Notes: generated by a model not told the origin, from the sequence alone. DNA of 59,116 nucleotides from Muribaculaceae bacterium (GCA_017505535.1 JAFVPD010000029.1:1-59116), one strand, 5' to 3'; shown: positions 26,066 to 36,321, counted from the stretch's first letter. Program-made: numbers and translations.

Positions 26066-29000
26066 TTATTTATTTGTCTTATTTTCAATCCATTTGCGTG
26101 CATTTACAAACGCATCAATCCATGGTGTTACATCATCGTTTCGACGTGTTTGTGGATAGAAACCACATTGCCATGGGAAGATTGCTCTTTCCAAGTGAGG
26201 CATCATTGCAAGATGACGACCATCGGCCGATGCGATACCCGCAACTGATGCGCGCGAGCCGTTGGGGTTGGCCGGATAAGCAGCATAGTTGTATTTAGCT
26301 ACGATATTGTATTTATCCAATGATTCGGGTAAATTGAATTTCCCTTCGCCATGAGCAACCCAAATTCCGAGTTTGCTACCTGAAAGAGAACCAAACATCA
26401 CCGAATTGTTTTCGGGAATTGTTACTCCCAAGAATTGAGACTCAAATTTGTGTGAAATGTTGTGCTCCATCTTGGTCTTTTTCTCGTGCTCGGGATTGAT
26501 GAGATTGAGTTCGATCATCAATTGACAACCATTGCAAATGCCAAGACTCAAGGTGTCTTGACGTTTGTAGAAGTTGTCAAGAGCACGCTTAGCTGTTTCG
26601 TTCCACAAGAATCCTCCGGCCCAGCCTTTTGCCGAACCAAGCACGTCGGAGTTAGAGAAACCACCACAGAATACAATCATGTTGACATCTTCGAGGGTTT
26701 CACGTCCCGACATCAAGTCGGTCATGTGTACGTCTTTAACGTCAAATCCAGCGAGATACAATGAATAAGCCATTTCTCGATCGCCATTCACCCCTTTTTC
26801 GCGAATGATAGCTGCTTTTACACCGCTCTTATTGTTTCGGCGCAATGATAATCCGCGTGAAGCGAGTTTGCCGTCAAATCCTTTGGGGAAACGATAGCGA
26901 ATTGGTTGCTTTTTGTAGTTTTCATAACGCATAGCTGCGCATTTTTCGCCACTTTGCAAGCAGTCCATTAAATATGATGAGCGGAACCATACGTCGCGTA
27001 GGTAATCAATGCCAAACATGTGTTCGGTGCCATTGTGAGAAAGAAGTATTGTACGTTCAGTTTGTGGATTACCAATTGCACAATATCTTACGTTTGCATC
27101 ATTGAGTAATGCTTCAACACGTTCAGTTTTAGCATCAGCTACTTGTATTACAAGAGCAGGATTTTCGGCGAATAATATCTTGATAATATCGTTTTCGCCC
27201 ATTTCAGCAAAACCATCGGTGTTAAACTCAATACCACCATTGACGTTTCCAAAAGTCATTTCAAGCAATGTTGTGATAAGACCTCCGGCCGATACGTCGT
27301 GAGCTGCAAGTAACATTTTGTTGTTCACCATCTTTTGAACAGTATTAAATGTCTTGACAAATTGGTCGGTATCAGCAACAGTGGGAACTTCTGCACCTAA
27401 TTTATTGCGAGATTGAGCAAATGCCGAACCTCCAAGTTTCAACTCATCGCTTGAGAAATCTATATAATATAATGTGGATTTTTTTGCTTGAAGCACGGGT
27501 GATACTGTCTTGCGGACATCTTTTACTTCACCTGCGGCAGAAATAATAACAGTTCCGGGTGAATATACTTTGTCGTCACCATATTTTTGTGTCATTGACA
27601 AACTATCTTTACCGGTTGGGATATTGATGCCCAATTTGCATGCAAATTCGCTACATGCTTCAACCGCACGATATAAAGCTGCGTCTTCGCCGGCATTTTT
27701 ACATGGCCACATCCAGTTGGCACTGAGAGAAATTCCTTTGATTCCATTTAAAATTGGAGTCATTGATATATTGGTCAAAGCTTCGGCAATAGCCATCACC
27801 GAACCTTTGGCAGAATCAACAAGCGCTACTTGTGGAGCGTGGCCAATTGAAGTGGCAATACCGGCTTTGCCTTTGTAGTCAAGTGACACAACACCGCAGT
27901 CGCTTAATGGCAATTGGATTTCACCTTGACATTGTTGACGGGCAATTTTACCAGTTACCGAGCGGTCAACTTTATTTGTGAGCCAATCTTTACATGCAAC
28001 AGCTTCAAGACTGAGAACATCACGCAAATATTCGTCGATTGATGCTTCGGTATATTCAACATCGCTATATGTTGTTGTAACTGTGCTGTCTGTCATAATT
28101 GTTTTGGGTGAGTTGCCAAACATATCGGCCATTCCCAAATCAATTGGTTTAACGCCATCTTTTTGTTCGAAAACAAAACGGTCATCGCCTGTTGTTTCTC
28201 CAACTACATATAGGGGAGCGCGTTCGCGATCGGCTATGCGTTTTACATATTCAATATCTTTTTCCTCGATAACAAAGCCCATGCGTTCTTGACTTTCGTT
28301 ACCAACGATTTCCTTTGATGATAATGTCTTGTCGCCAATAGGCAATGCGTCAATGTTGATTTTTCCACCTGTTGCTTCAACGAGTTCAGACAATGCATTT
28401 AAGTGTCCGCCTGCACCATGGTCATGTATTGATACGATTGGGTTGCTATCGCTTTCGGCAAGAGCTCGAATAACATTTGAAACGCGTTTTTGCATCTCGG
28501 GGTTGGCGCGTTGAACGGCATTAAGCTCAATCGCATTATCATATTGTCCGGTTTCTACCGATGACACGGCTCCACCTCCCATACCAATACGATAATTATC
28601 TCCACCCATTACCACAACTTTTTCGCCTGGTTTGGGCTCTCCTTTGATAGCGTCTTTTTTAGCCGCAAAACCCACACCACCGGCAAGCATTATCACTTTG
28701 TCGTAGGCATATTGTTTGTTGTTTTCTTCGTGCTCAAATGTTAAAAGTGAACCGCAAATTAGTGGTTGACCAAATTTATTACCAAAGTCAGATGCTCCGT
28801 TTGATGCTTTAATGAGAATGTCGCTTGGGGTTTGATATAACCATGCACGTGGATCCATCATACGTTCCCAGCTATGGTTTACGTCCATGCGGGGATATGA
28901 AGTCATATATACGGCAGTTCCTGCGATGGGCAAACTAGCTTTGCCTCCTCCGAGACGGTCGCGAATTTCGCCACCTGTACCAGTTGAAGCTCCATTAAAT

Positions 29001-29770
29001 GGCTCTACGGTTGTAGGGAAGTTATGGGTTTCGGCTTTAAGTGAGATAACAGTATCAATTTCTTTTACCTCAAAATAGTCGGGTTGATCGGGATTGATAG
29101 GGTAGAATTGATCAACTTTAGGACCTTTAACAAAGGCTACATTATCCTTGTAGGCCGATACCAATCTGTTGGGGTTTTCTTGTGAGGTCTTTTTGATTAA
29201 TTTAAAAAGTGATAATTCTTTTTCTTCGCCATCAATAACAAATGTGCCATTGAAAATTTTGTGGCGACAGTGTTCTGAGTTGACTTGTGAAAATCCAAAC
29301 ACCTCGCTGTCGGTCAATGGACGGCCAAGTTTTTCACTCAATTCGCGCAAATATTGCTCTTCATCGGCGCTGAGTGCCAATCCTTCTTGGCGGTTGTATT
29401 CGCTAATGTCGTCAATATATACGATTGGATCGGGAGTCTTATTTACCGTAAAAATTTTGCTATTTAACCCGTCATAGACTCTTTGAAGCATTTTGTCAAA
29501 TCGAGGCTCTTCTTCACGACTTAAGAAAAATTCCTCAATGCGACTGATGCCTTCAATGCCCATGTTTTGGGTGATTTCTACGGCATTGGTACTCCACGGT
29601 GTTATCATTTCACGGCGTGGCCCCACGTATTTACCTTTTAACGAGGTGCTGACAAGGGGCTTTGCTCCGTCAAACAGCCACGTAAGTTTTTCATTCTCTG
29701 ATTCTGAGAATTTGTGAGTTGTCTCTACGGCTATAATGTGATTTGAGCCTTTTTTGAAAAATACAACCAT
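26066..29770 (-). CDS. purL: Phosphoribosylformylglycinamidine synthase, single-chain form
   Basis: 1234 residues, matching the large fused FGAR amidotransferase (about 1200-1300). N-terminal linker region, then the AIRS-like halves with 'SEHCRHKIFNG', 'KAETHNFPTTVEPFNGAST' and 'SIHDHGAGGHLNALSELVE', then a C-terminal class I glutaminase with nucleophile in 'LGICNGCQLMIEL' and the His/Glu pair in 'PHLERAIFPWQCG'. Converts FGAR, glutamine and ATP to FGAM in purine synthesis. Its stop is 71 bases before the purF-like gene, which is transcribed after it. A -7 box lies 53 bases before the start. Confidence 0.95.
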   Translation of the reverse strand: MVVFFKKGSNHIIAVETTHKFSESENEKLTWLFDGAKPLVSTSLKGKYVGPRREMITPWSTNAVEITQNMGIEGISRIEEFFLSREEEPRFDKMLQRVYDGLNSKIFTVNKTPDPIVYIDDISEYNRQEGLALSADEEQYLRELSEKLGRPLTDSEVFGFSQVNSEHCRHKIFNGTFVIDGEEKELSLFKLIKKTSQENPNRLVSAYKDNVAFVKGPKVDQFYPINPDQPDYFEVKEIDTVISLKAETHNFPTTVEPFNGASTGTGGEIRDRLGGGKASLPIAGTAVYMTSYPRMDVNHSWERMMDPRAWLYQTPSDILIKASNGASDFGNKFGQPLICGSLLTFEHEENNKQYAYDKVIMLAGGVGFAAKKDAIKGEPKPGEKVVVMGGDNYRIGMGGGAVSSVETGQYDNAIELNAVQRANPEMQKRVSNVIRALAESDSNPIVSIHDHGAGGHLNALSELVEATGGKINIDALPIGDKTLSSKEIVGNESQERMGFVIEEKDIEYVKRIADRERAPLYVVGETTGDDRFVFEQKDGVKPIDLGMADMFGNSPKTIMTDSTVTTTYSDVEYTEASIDEYLRDVLSLEAVACKDWLTNKVDRSVTGKIARQQCQGEIQLPLSDCGVVSLDYKGKAGIATSIGHAPQVALVDSAKGSVMAIAEALTNISMTPILNGIKGISLSANWMWPCKNAGEDAALYRAVEACSEFACKLGINIPTGKDSLSMTQKYGDDKVYSPGTVIISAAGEVKDVRKTVSPVLQAKKSTLYYIDFSSDELKLGGSAFAQSRNKLGAEVPTVADTDQFVKTFNTVQKMVNNKMLLAAHDVSAGGLITTLLEMTFGNVNGGIEFNTDGFAEMGENDIIKILFAENPALVIQVADAKTERVEALLNDANVRYCAIGNPQTERTILLSHNGTEHMFGIDYLRDVWFRSSYLMDCLQSGEKCAAMRYENYKKQPIRYRFPKGFDGKLASRGLSLRRNNKSGVKAAIIREKGVNGDREMAYSLYLAGFDVKDVHMTDLMSGRETLEDVNMIVFCGGFSNSDVLGSAKGWAGGFLWNETAKRALDNFYKRQDTLSLGICNGCQLMIELNLINPEHEKKTKMEHNISHKFESQFLGVTIPENNSVMFGSLSGSKLGIWVAHGEGKFNLPESLDKYNIVAKYNYAAYPANPNGSRASVAGIASADGRHLAMMPHLERAIFPWQCGFYPQTRRNDDVTPWIDAFVNARKWIENKTNK

Positions 29771-29822
29771 ACTATAAGTTTTATTTTTAGCAGTATTTGT
29801 GCTGATTTAAAAAATTAGGTTA

Positions 29823-29830
29823 CAAAGATA
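29823..29830 (-). promoter_or_regulatory. -7 box of purL
   Basis: TATCTTTG on the minus strand matches TAnnTTTG; the -33 side is poor. No purine riboswitch-like structure was noticed in the 50-base leader. Confidence 0.45.
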
Positions 29831-29995
29831 CTAATTTAAATGCATATTGCGTAGCTCTAATTTGCAAATTTGAAAAAAATATTGTCATTCGAGAGTAAAG
29901 CACAATAGACGAGCATTATTATGACCTACGAAGTTCTTAAATCTAATGATGTGATAGTTATTCGTTTTCAGACGCGAATGTTTTTATCTCCCCAT

Positions 29996-30026
29996 TTTGA
30001 AAAATTGCTGAAATTTCGTATATTTG
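29996..30026 (+). promoter_or_regulatory. Promoter of the nuclease-like/MBL module
   Basis: TTTG (29996-29999), 19 bases, TATATTTG (30019-30026): full consensus. The start of transcription should be about 30033, leaving a leader of about 9 nt before the ATG at 30042, which supports that start codon over the TTG at 30030. Confidence 0.75.
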
Positions 30027-30041
30027 TGATTGTATAAATCC

Positions 30042-31025
30042 ATGGAGATGCTTAATGTAATTAATCAAACACTTGAATTACTGAATGCCAATAGTGAGTG
30101 GCAAAAAAGATATAGTGGATACCTTGCCGACATTTGGACGAATGCCAACAAAGCAGATAGAAGATTTGCCAAACCTCAAGGATTGTCGCTTTATACAACA
30201 GTAGGAGATCGTAAAACGAAAAATTATTATCTTCGGTTTAAGGGGCAAAATGTTGGTAAGATTATTATACCAAAGAGTGGCGACGTTGCCCTCCAATGTA
30301 TTGTTGAAGAATCAGAATCGCACGATATTAAAGGATGCCCTCTTAGATACAATGAAATTGTTGAGTGGCACTCTGTAAAAGCCTCTCAATTTCGCTCATT
30401 TTTTAAGCACCTTTCAATTAATACTAAATTGAAAAGCCCGGAACATGATGTGGAAAATGCTATTCTTGAGGAGTTTAGGAAAAGAAAAGGAGCATATAAA
30501 GTTCTATGTAATGTTCGGCCGGTGCTATTGCATGGTTGCTTTTTTCAGATGCCGACACCACTTAAAGCCAGTTCACACAACCCGACTTATGCCGAACATA
30601 ATGGTGGCGGAATTGATATGATGGCGCGAATTAAAACTTCAGAACAAGGCCATATAAGGTTATGTGTAATAGAGATTAAAGATGAAAACAAAGTCTCGGA
30701 AAGCCAGAAAATAGCTATGTCACAGGCAGTCTCATATGCTACATCTATTGTAAAATTGCTTTCAACTCAGCCCGATTGGATGGAGTTTTTTATGGGACAT
30801 AAAACCTTGAGAAACAGAATTTCAAGGAGTTTGGACACATTTGATATTGATGTGGTAACTATAATGCCAGAAGGCGACACAGAAACGTTTCAAAATGAAA
30901 TTCTTGAAATCCCGGGTACACAATTCAAACTGCATTGTCACAGCCTGTTCTATAATCAGCAAAAGTTTTTAGAAAACCGAGTTTTAGAGTTTACAGGTAC
31001 TCTTTTAAAAGAAATAAGAATATGA
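30042..31025 (+). CDS. PD-(D/E)XK nuclease-like protein, first gene of a two-gene module
   Basis: 327 residues, soluble. The second half holds a PD-(D/E)XK-like core: 'GGGIDMMARIK' with Asp192, then 'RLCVIEIKDEN' with Glu211 and Lys213, followed by an amphipathic helix 'SQKIAMSQAVSYATSIVKL' with a Gln, the order expected for this fold (D-x18-E-x-K). The N-terminal 130 residues ('LNANSEWQKRYSGYLADIW', 'YYLRFKGQNVGKIIIP') form a separate domain of no family I know. The last four bases overlap the next ORF (ATGA), so the pair is translationally coupled. Alternatives: a non-catalytic member of the fold or a restriction-like domain. Nuclease activity is inferred. Confidence 0.7.
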   Translation: MEMLNVINQTLELLNANSEWQKRYSGYLADIWTNANKADRRFAKPQGLSLYTTVGDRKTKNYYLRFKGQNVGKIIIPKSGDVALQCIVEESESHDIKGCPLRYNEIVEWHSVKASQFRSFFKHLSINTKLKSPEHDVENAILEEFRKRKGAYKVLCNVRPVLLHGCFFQMPTPLKASSHNPTYAEHNGGGIDMMARIKTSEQGHIRLCVIEIKDENKVSESQKIAMSQAVSYATSIVKLLSTQPDWMEFFMGHKTLRNRISRSLDTFDIDVVTIMPEGDTETFQNEILEIPGTQFKLHCHSLFYNQQKFLENRVLEFTGTLLKEIRI

Positions 31026-32881
31026 AAATCACAGTTCATCGCGGTACCGACCAGATAGGTGGTTGTGTTACAGAATACGAATCTAATGGGTGGAAACTAT
31101 TTGTCGATTATGGCGAGCAGTTGCCAGGTGCGCCTATTTCTGATAAACAATTGGAAGTAGAAGGATTGACACATGGAGATATATCGAAAAGTGCACTTTT
31201 AATAACTCACCATCATAGTGATCATATAGGAAAGATCGCAGAGTTGCCAATGGAACTTCCCATTTATATGGGCAAGATGGCAAAAGAAATTGCGTTGGGA
31301 CTTGCCAATCATTTAAGTCGGATAGGTGAACAACATCGCATGATGGCGGAGCGCTTGAATTTTGTCTCAACTTTTGTAGCAGGAGAACGATTCTCTTTCG
31401 GTGAATTTGACATTATGCCGATAGTTGTTGATCATTCGGCATTTGATGCGTATGCATTCAGTATAGAAGCCGGCGGACTTAAGGTTTTCCACACCGGAGA
31501 CTTTCGAACACATGGATTTCGAAGCGGAAAACTAACGGAAGTTATTGAAAAATACGTTGGGAGGGTTAACTATGTAGTGTGTGAGGCTACAAATGTTAAT
31601 AGACATGATTCTATTTTTAAGCCAGAATGTGACCTTCAGAAAGAGTATGAGAGGGCGTTTAAAGAAAATAAGTATAATGTTGTTTACGTGTCATCAACCA
31701 ATTTTGATCGCTTGTTTAGCCTATATCATGCAGCCATTAAGGCTCATCGTCCGTTTTATGTGGATCTCTATCAGAAAAGAATAATGGATGTTGTGGCCGG
31801 GCGAGATTCAATATGGGGAAAGTCTGCTTTATATAGGTATGTAGATGGGAATGAACCCAAAACGTTGAAAAAACAGGGCTCGGATTTTGTAGTCTCAGAT
31901 AAGTTCAAAAACTTCACTTCAGAGCAAGGTTATGTGATTATTGCTAGACAAGGAAAACACTTTGACAATCTACTGTCAAGACTTCCCGATGAAGGTAGGG
32001 TTAAATATCTCTCTATGTGGGAAGGGTACATTGATGAGTCAAATGCAGCGTACAATCAAGCTCTTGCTATGTCGGTAGGAGATAATTATAGGCATATGCA
32101 TACCAGTGGACACTGCGACATGAAGAGCCTCGAGGAATTAATCACGGTGCTAAACCCTTATGCAATTATTCCCATACATACCGATAATCCGCAAGCTTTT
32201 GCCGATTTGTTCTCTGATAAGTGGCCGGTGATTCTACTTAACGATGGAGAATCATTCTCGGCCATCAAGGATTCTTGGTATGACACAACCGTGGCAAAAA
32301 TTTTTGCATATAAAAATCCGGATAAATCACACAAAGTTATAGATAATCCGGAAGGGTTACAATATTGGTCTCTTGATGAGAAAATTCTTGGAGAGTTTCA
32401 GTGTTGGAATGATGCGGAGCTTGCTTTACGTCATGTGGTATATGCTCCTAATCGCTTGTTGGCTTATTCGATTGAGAGCGAAGAGGATATGGCTCCATGG
32501 CTGTATGTGGTATATAATCCAGACTTGACCGAACACTCCGAGTATTCCGAAGGTGGGCATGAGCCTGGAGGTTTCAACTATCAAGAAAAATGTAATTTCA
32601 GTCAGGGTGATAGAGTTTGGGCAATCATTGATAATGATGTGCTACTGCCATGTATATTTATAGGACCCATTACAGAGCAGTTCTTACGGGAAATGTATCG
32701 GAGGGACGGAGAATTCAAAGAAGAAAAAATTGATGAATTAATTTCCAATTTGTGGGATTGGGACTGGGATTCGGTAATTGTAAAACCTCTTGTGGGCGTT
32801 GAAACCGAATTGGGAGAAATCTCCTCAGAAACTACAGCCCAGAGAATTTATATATTTCCTTATAAAAAGCTGAAATTATAA
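31022..32881 (+). CDS. Metallo-beta-lactamase fold protein, RNase J / beta-CASP-like
   Basis: 619 residues. Metal motif 'THHHSDHIG' supplies His63, His65, Asp67 and His68; the next ligand Asp lies in 'VFHTGDFRTHGF'. A beta-CASP-like insertion follows ('VVYVSSTNFDRLFSLYHAA'), with 'MHTSGHCDMKSLEELI' and 'IIPIHTDNPQAFADLF' matching the late His motifs of RNase J/CPSF-type nucleases. The C-terminal 200 residues ('LRHVVYAPNRLLAYSIE', 'LWDWDWDSVIVKPLVG') are an additional domain of no known family. Overlaps the upstream PD-(D/E)XK-like gene by 4 bases. The module is monocistronic with its own promoter and terminator between purL and a polysaccharide locus, which is a typical place for accessory genes. 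Confidence 0.8.
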   Translation: MKITVHRGTDQIGGCVTEYESNGWKLFVDYGEQLPGAPISDKQLEVEGLTHGDISKSALLITHHHSDHIGKIAELPMELPIYMGKMAKEIALGLANHLSRIGEQHRMMAERLNFVSTFVAGERFSFGEFDIMPIVVDHSAFDAYAFSIEAGGLKVFHTGDFRTHGFRSGKLTEVIEKYVGRVNYVVCEATNVNRHDSIFKPECDLQKEYERAFKENKYNVVYVSSTNFDRLFSLYHAAIKAHRPFYVDLYQKRIMDVVAGRDSIWGKSALYRYVDGNEPKTLKKQGSDFVVSDKFKNFTSEQGYVIIARQGKHFDNLLSRLPDEGRVKYLSMWEGYIDESNAAYNQALAMSVGDNYRHMHTSGHCDMKSLEELITVLNPYAIIPIHTDNPQAFADLFSDKWPVILLNDGESFSAIKDSWYDTTVAKIFAYKNPDKSHKVIDNPEGLQYWSLDEKILGEFQCWNDAELALRHVVYAPNRLLAYSIESEEDMAPWLYVVYNPDLTEHSEYSEGGHEPGGFNYQEKCNFSQGDRVWAIIDNDVLLPCIFIGPITEQFLREMYRRDGEFKEEKIDELISNLWDWDWDSVIVKPLVGVETELGEISSETTAQRIYIFPYKKLKL

Positions 32882-32934
32882 ATGTCGGTAAAACAAACAT
32901 ACTTGAAATTTCCTATAAAACTATGTTATGGCAT

Positions 32935-32964
32935 AAATAAGAGAGCATATTGTCGCTTATTTTT
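32935..32964 (+). terminator. Terminator after the nuclease-like/MBL module
   Basis: AAATAAG (32935-32941) pairs with CTTATTT (32956-32962), followed by T residues that also form the -33 box of the next promoter. Confidence 0.5.
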
Positions 32965-32994
32965 GTAACATATAAATAAAAATCACTAAATTTG
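32962..32994 (+). promoter_or_regulatory. Promoter of the polysaccharide export operon
   Basis: TTTG (32962-32965), 21 bases, TAAATTTG (32987-32994). Predicted start near 33001, leader about 46 nt. Confidence 0.7.
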
Positions 32995-33046
32995 CATTGT
33001 AAAGCATTTCTATGCGATAGAGTTTTAATAGACAAAAAGGATAAAG

Positions 33047-33880
33047 ATGAATAATATTGTAAAAACCATTTTTATAGGAGCAACATTGTCGTTGGTATCA
33101 TGTGCTTCAACAAAAGAAGTCCCATATATCGTTGATGCTGAAACAATTCCTGCAGAGGTGCTTGCTACGGTCGCATCGGTTCCTGAAGCAACAATAATGC
33201 CCGGAGATTTGCTCAATATTGATATTTCGGCAGTAAATATGTCGGCCGTGGCTCCATTTAATAAAGGAACATATGTTAATTTAGAAGGCCAAATTGTTGA
33301 AAAAAATCGTTCAACAGTTGGTGCTGAAGCTGAGGCATCAACGCAATATTATTTGGTAGATAAAAATGGAGATATAGATTTCCCAATAGTAGGCCGTCTT
33401 CATGTCGGAGGAATGAATAAGGCTGCGATTGAGAGTCTCATACAGGGTGAATTGTATCCAAAATATTTAAAAGAGATTCCATCGGTAGATATTCGTTTGA
33501 TGAATTTTAAAGTAACAGTTTTGGGGGCGGTAAAATCTCCTGGTATTGTGGAAGCTACAAATGAACGATTAAATCTTTTTGAAGCATTGGCTCTCGCCGG
33601 TGACACTGATATAAAAGGACGTAGAGACAATGTTAAATTAATAAGAACTAAAAATGACGGATCAAAAGAGATAATTTTACTGAATTTGAATGATAAGAAT
33701 TTGCTTTTGTCGCCATATTTTAATTTGCAGCAAAACGATATAATATATGTATCACCAAATAGTTCTTTGGCTCAAAGTTCTTGGCAAATGAATCCGGCCG
33801 TGAGTGCAACTATTACAGTTGTAGCAGGTCTGTCTTCTGTCGCATCTTTGGTGATTGGTATTATAAACCTTAACAAATAA
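33047..33880 (+). CDS. Outer-membrane polysaccharide export lipoprotein (Wza-like)
   Basis: 277 residues. Lipoprotein signal with lipobox 'LSLVSC' and Cys19. The Poly_export domain ('IMPGDLLNIDISAVNMSAV', 'YYLVDKNGDIDFPIVGRLHVGG') is followed by one SLBB domain ('FKVTVLGAVKSPGIVEATNE', 'LFEALALAGDTDIKGRRDN') and a C-terminal hydrophobic segment near 'VVAGLSSVASLVIGIINL' that should form the outer-membrane helix of the channel. First gene of an operon with the Wzc-like kinase 11 bases downstream. The exported glycan is unknown, since no glycosyltransferases are in the window. Confidence 0.92.
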   Translation: MNNIVKTIFIGATLSLVSCASTKEVPYIVDAETIPAEVLATVASVPEATIMPGDLLNIDISAVNMSAVAPFNKGTYVNLEGQIVEKNRSTVGAEAEASTQYYLVDKNGDIDFPIVGRLHVGGMNKAAIESLIQGELYPKYLKEIPSVDIRLMNFKVTVLGAVKSPGIVEATNERLNLFEALALAGDTDIKGRRDNVKLIRTKNDGSKEIILLNLNDKNLLLSPYFNLQQNDIIYVSPNSSLAQSSWQMNPAVSATITVVAGLSSVASLVIGIINLNK

Positions 33881-33891
33881 TTGAATTTACC

Positions 33892-36321
33892 ATGAAAGAT
33901 TCTCAACTTGACAAAGAGAAAATCATAGATGAAGAAGGCTTTGATGTCGTTGGCCTTTTGCTTGAGTACCTTGCTCAGTGGAAATGGTTTGTTCTAAGCA
34001 TTGTAGTATGTTTTATATTGGGATATGTTTTTGTCTCAACGATTGTTCCTATATATGAGGTTTCGGCTTCGATTTATTTGAGCTCTGAAGATGAAGCTAA
34101 AGGTCGAAGTGTTGCATCTTTGGGCCTTGATAATCAAATGTTTAATGCTCAGAACTATCTTGACGAAACTCAAATTGAAATTCTCAAATCTCGCAACAAT
34201 CTCATAAAAATCGTTGATAGCCTTGATTTGGCATATGGATATTATGAAGTTGCAAAATTTAGAGATAATCCTATATATGGGACAAATGCAATTGAAGCCC
34301 GTCTTGACAGCGTTAGCCTCAAACAATTGTCATATCCTATAACAATTTTTGTATCTAAGAGTGATGATACTTATAAGTTTGACATCTCAACAAAATATGG
34401 TGGCGCTGATGAACAAAAAACGATTGAGACCGACTCGTTGCCAATTTCAGTTGAGTTGAGTCAAGGAACTCTTGAGCTAAAGCCCTCTTTTACTACAGCC
34501 AAACTTGATGCACAGCAAAAAATCGTAATTTCAAATCCCAACTGGGTAGCTGCTCGACTTTCGGCAAACTTAAATATCGGATTTGCACGCAATTCCTCAA
34601 CAATTTTGAGAATTAATTTCAATACACCGATGGTTCCGGAGGGTATTGATGTAATTAACACTTTGATTGACATATATAATAAGGATATCATTGCCGATAA
34701 AAATCGTTCGGCATTGCAAACTGAGGCTTTCATTATTGAACGATTGGCATTGATTGCCGGCGAATTACAAGATGTTGAAAAAGAGGTGGAGAATTATCGC
34801 CGTGAGAAAAAAATTACCGATATATCTACCGAAGCCGGTATGTATCTCAATCAAACGACTGAAACCGATGCACAACTTGCTGAGTATGATTTGAAGCGTC
34901 AGCTTGTGTCGGAGGTGGAGAAGATGGTTGCCGTGCAAGACGATTATACTCCAATTCCTCTTGTGGTTGAAGATCCAGCCTTGAGTGCAATGATTGAGTC
35001 TTATAATAAGAAATTGGCTCAACGTTCGGCTATTTTAGAAGGTGGTGGAACTGAAAACAACCCCATTGTGCAGAATATGCAAGATGATTTGGCACGTTCG
35101 AAAAAAGAGATTCACAGAGGGCTATCAAATGTGAAACATAGCTTGAATCTTCAACGTCGCACTCTTGAGAGAAAAGATGAACGAATTGAGGGCCGCATTT
35201 CTAACATTCCTACCTATGAACGTGAATTGACAGGAATATTCCGTGAACAACGCATTAAGGATAATATTTATAACTTCTTGCTTGAGAAACGTGAAGAAAT
35301 TGCCTTGCAAAAGACTCTTGCAACACCCACAGCTCGATTAATAGATAATCCTCTTGGCAGTGGCCCGGTAGCTCCAAAACGCATGAAATTCTTCGGATTT
35401 TCTATTTTATTGGGATTATTGATTCCGGCATTGATTATTTTATTGCGTCGCATCATTTTCCCGATATTTAAAGATAAGGAAGATCTCGAACGCGCAACTA
35501 AAATACCTATTATTGGTGAGGTGAGCCTTGCCGAAGATGTAAAACATTCAAAATTTGTTGTCAGCAACAATGTGGCAACTCCCATTGCAGAGTTGTTCCG
35601 TCTCATTAGAAACAACTTAAAGTTTGCGCTTGCCGAAAAGAATGGCAAAGTAATATTGATTACTTCATCACTTAGTGGAGAGGGTAAAACATTTGTTGCT
35701 ACAAATATTGCATTGACGTTTGCTCTAACTGGACAAAAAACATTGGTTATTGGAATGGATATTCGTCGCCCTGTTCTTGCTCACAATTTTGATTTCAATA
35801 ATGATAAAGGTGTTACAACCTATTTGTCGGGACAAATGAGCAATATTCAAGACGCAATTCTTCAATCAAAAATAAATGAGAATTTAGATGTATTGCCAGC
35901 CGGTCCAGTGCCTCCAAATCCCAATGAGTTGTTGTTGAATGATCGATTGGAGGAAATGATTGAATCATTAAAGTCTCATTATGACTATATTATAATTGAC
36001 TCAGCCCCGATAGGAGTAGTTTCAGATACATTCCTCATATCGCCATACACCGATGTGCAATTGTATGTTGCACGAGCCAATTATTCAACCAAAAGTTGTT
36101 TAAAGGTTTTGCATCAAGCCGTGGCCACATATCGTTTGAAAAATTGTTATCTTGTGCTCAATGGTGTAAATATCAATTCAGGAACTTATTCCTATCGTCG
36201 CTATGGCTATTATGGCAAGTATGGATATAAGAGCTATGGCTACGGTTATGGCTATGTTGATAAACCCACGGCCAAATCTCGTTTAAAGAGGTTGTGGCGT
36301 CGCGCTAAAAAACAAAAATAA
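33892..36321 (+). CDS. Wzc-like chain-length determinant / BY-type tyrosine kinase
   Basis: 809 residues. Wzz-type domain with two membrane segments (about 30-55 and 500-520) and a long periplasmic coiled coil between them, then a cytoplasmic BY-kinase: Walker A 'SSLSGEGKTFVATNIAL' with Lys599, Walker A' 'LVIGMDIRRPVL', and Walker B 'YDYIIIDSAPIGVVSD'. The last 40 residues are a tyrosine cluster ('YSYRRYGYYGKYGYKSYGYG') followed by a basic tail, the usual autophosphorylation tail. Controls polymer length and export with the Wza-like lipoprotein. All kinase motifs intact. Confidence 0.93.
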   Translation: MKDSQLDKEKIIDEEGFDVVGLLLEYLAQWKWFVLSIVVCFILGYVFVSTIVPIYEVSASIYLSSEDEAKGRSVASLGLDNQMFNAQNYLDETQIEILKSRNNLIKIVDSLDLAYGYYEVAKFRDNPIYGTNAIEARLDSVSLKQLSYPITIFVSKSDDTYKFDISTKYGGADEQKTIETDSLPISVELSQGTLELKPSFTTAKLDAQQKIVISNPNWVAARLSANLNIGFARNSSTILRINFNTPMVPEGIDVINTLIDIYNKDIIADKNRSALQTEAFIIERLALIAGELQDVEKEVENYRREKKITDISTEAGMYLNQTTETDAQLAEYDLKRQLVSEVEKMVAVQDDYTPIPLVVEDPALSAMIESYNKKLAQRSAILEGGGTENNPIVQNMQDDLARSKKEIHRGLSNVKHSLNLQRRTLERKDERIEGRISNIPTYERELTGIFREQRIKDNIYNFLLEKREEIALQKTLATPTARLIDNPLGSGPVAPKRMKFFGFSILLGLLIPALIILLRRIIFPIFKDKEDLERATKIPIIGEVSLAEDVKHSKFVVSNNVATPIAELFRLIRNNLKFALAEKNGKVILITSSLSGEGKTFVATNIALTFALTGQKTLVIGMDIRRPVLAHNFDFNNDKGVTTYLSGQMSNIQDAILQSKINENLDVLPAGPVPPNPNELLLNDRLEEMIESLKSHYDYIIIDSAPIGVVSDTFLISPYTDVQLYVARANYSTKSCLKVLHQAVATYRLKNCYLVLNGVNINSGTYSYRRYGYYGKYGYKSYGYGYGYVDKPTAKSRLKRLWRRAKKQK

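Noticed and set aside
29921..30037. 38-codon ATG frame ahead of the PD-(D/E)XK-like gene
   Set aside because: It runs through the promoter and past the predicted start of transcription of the next gene, has no partner and no motif.
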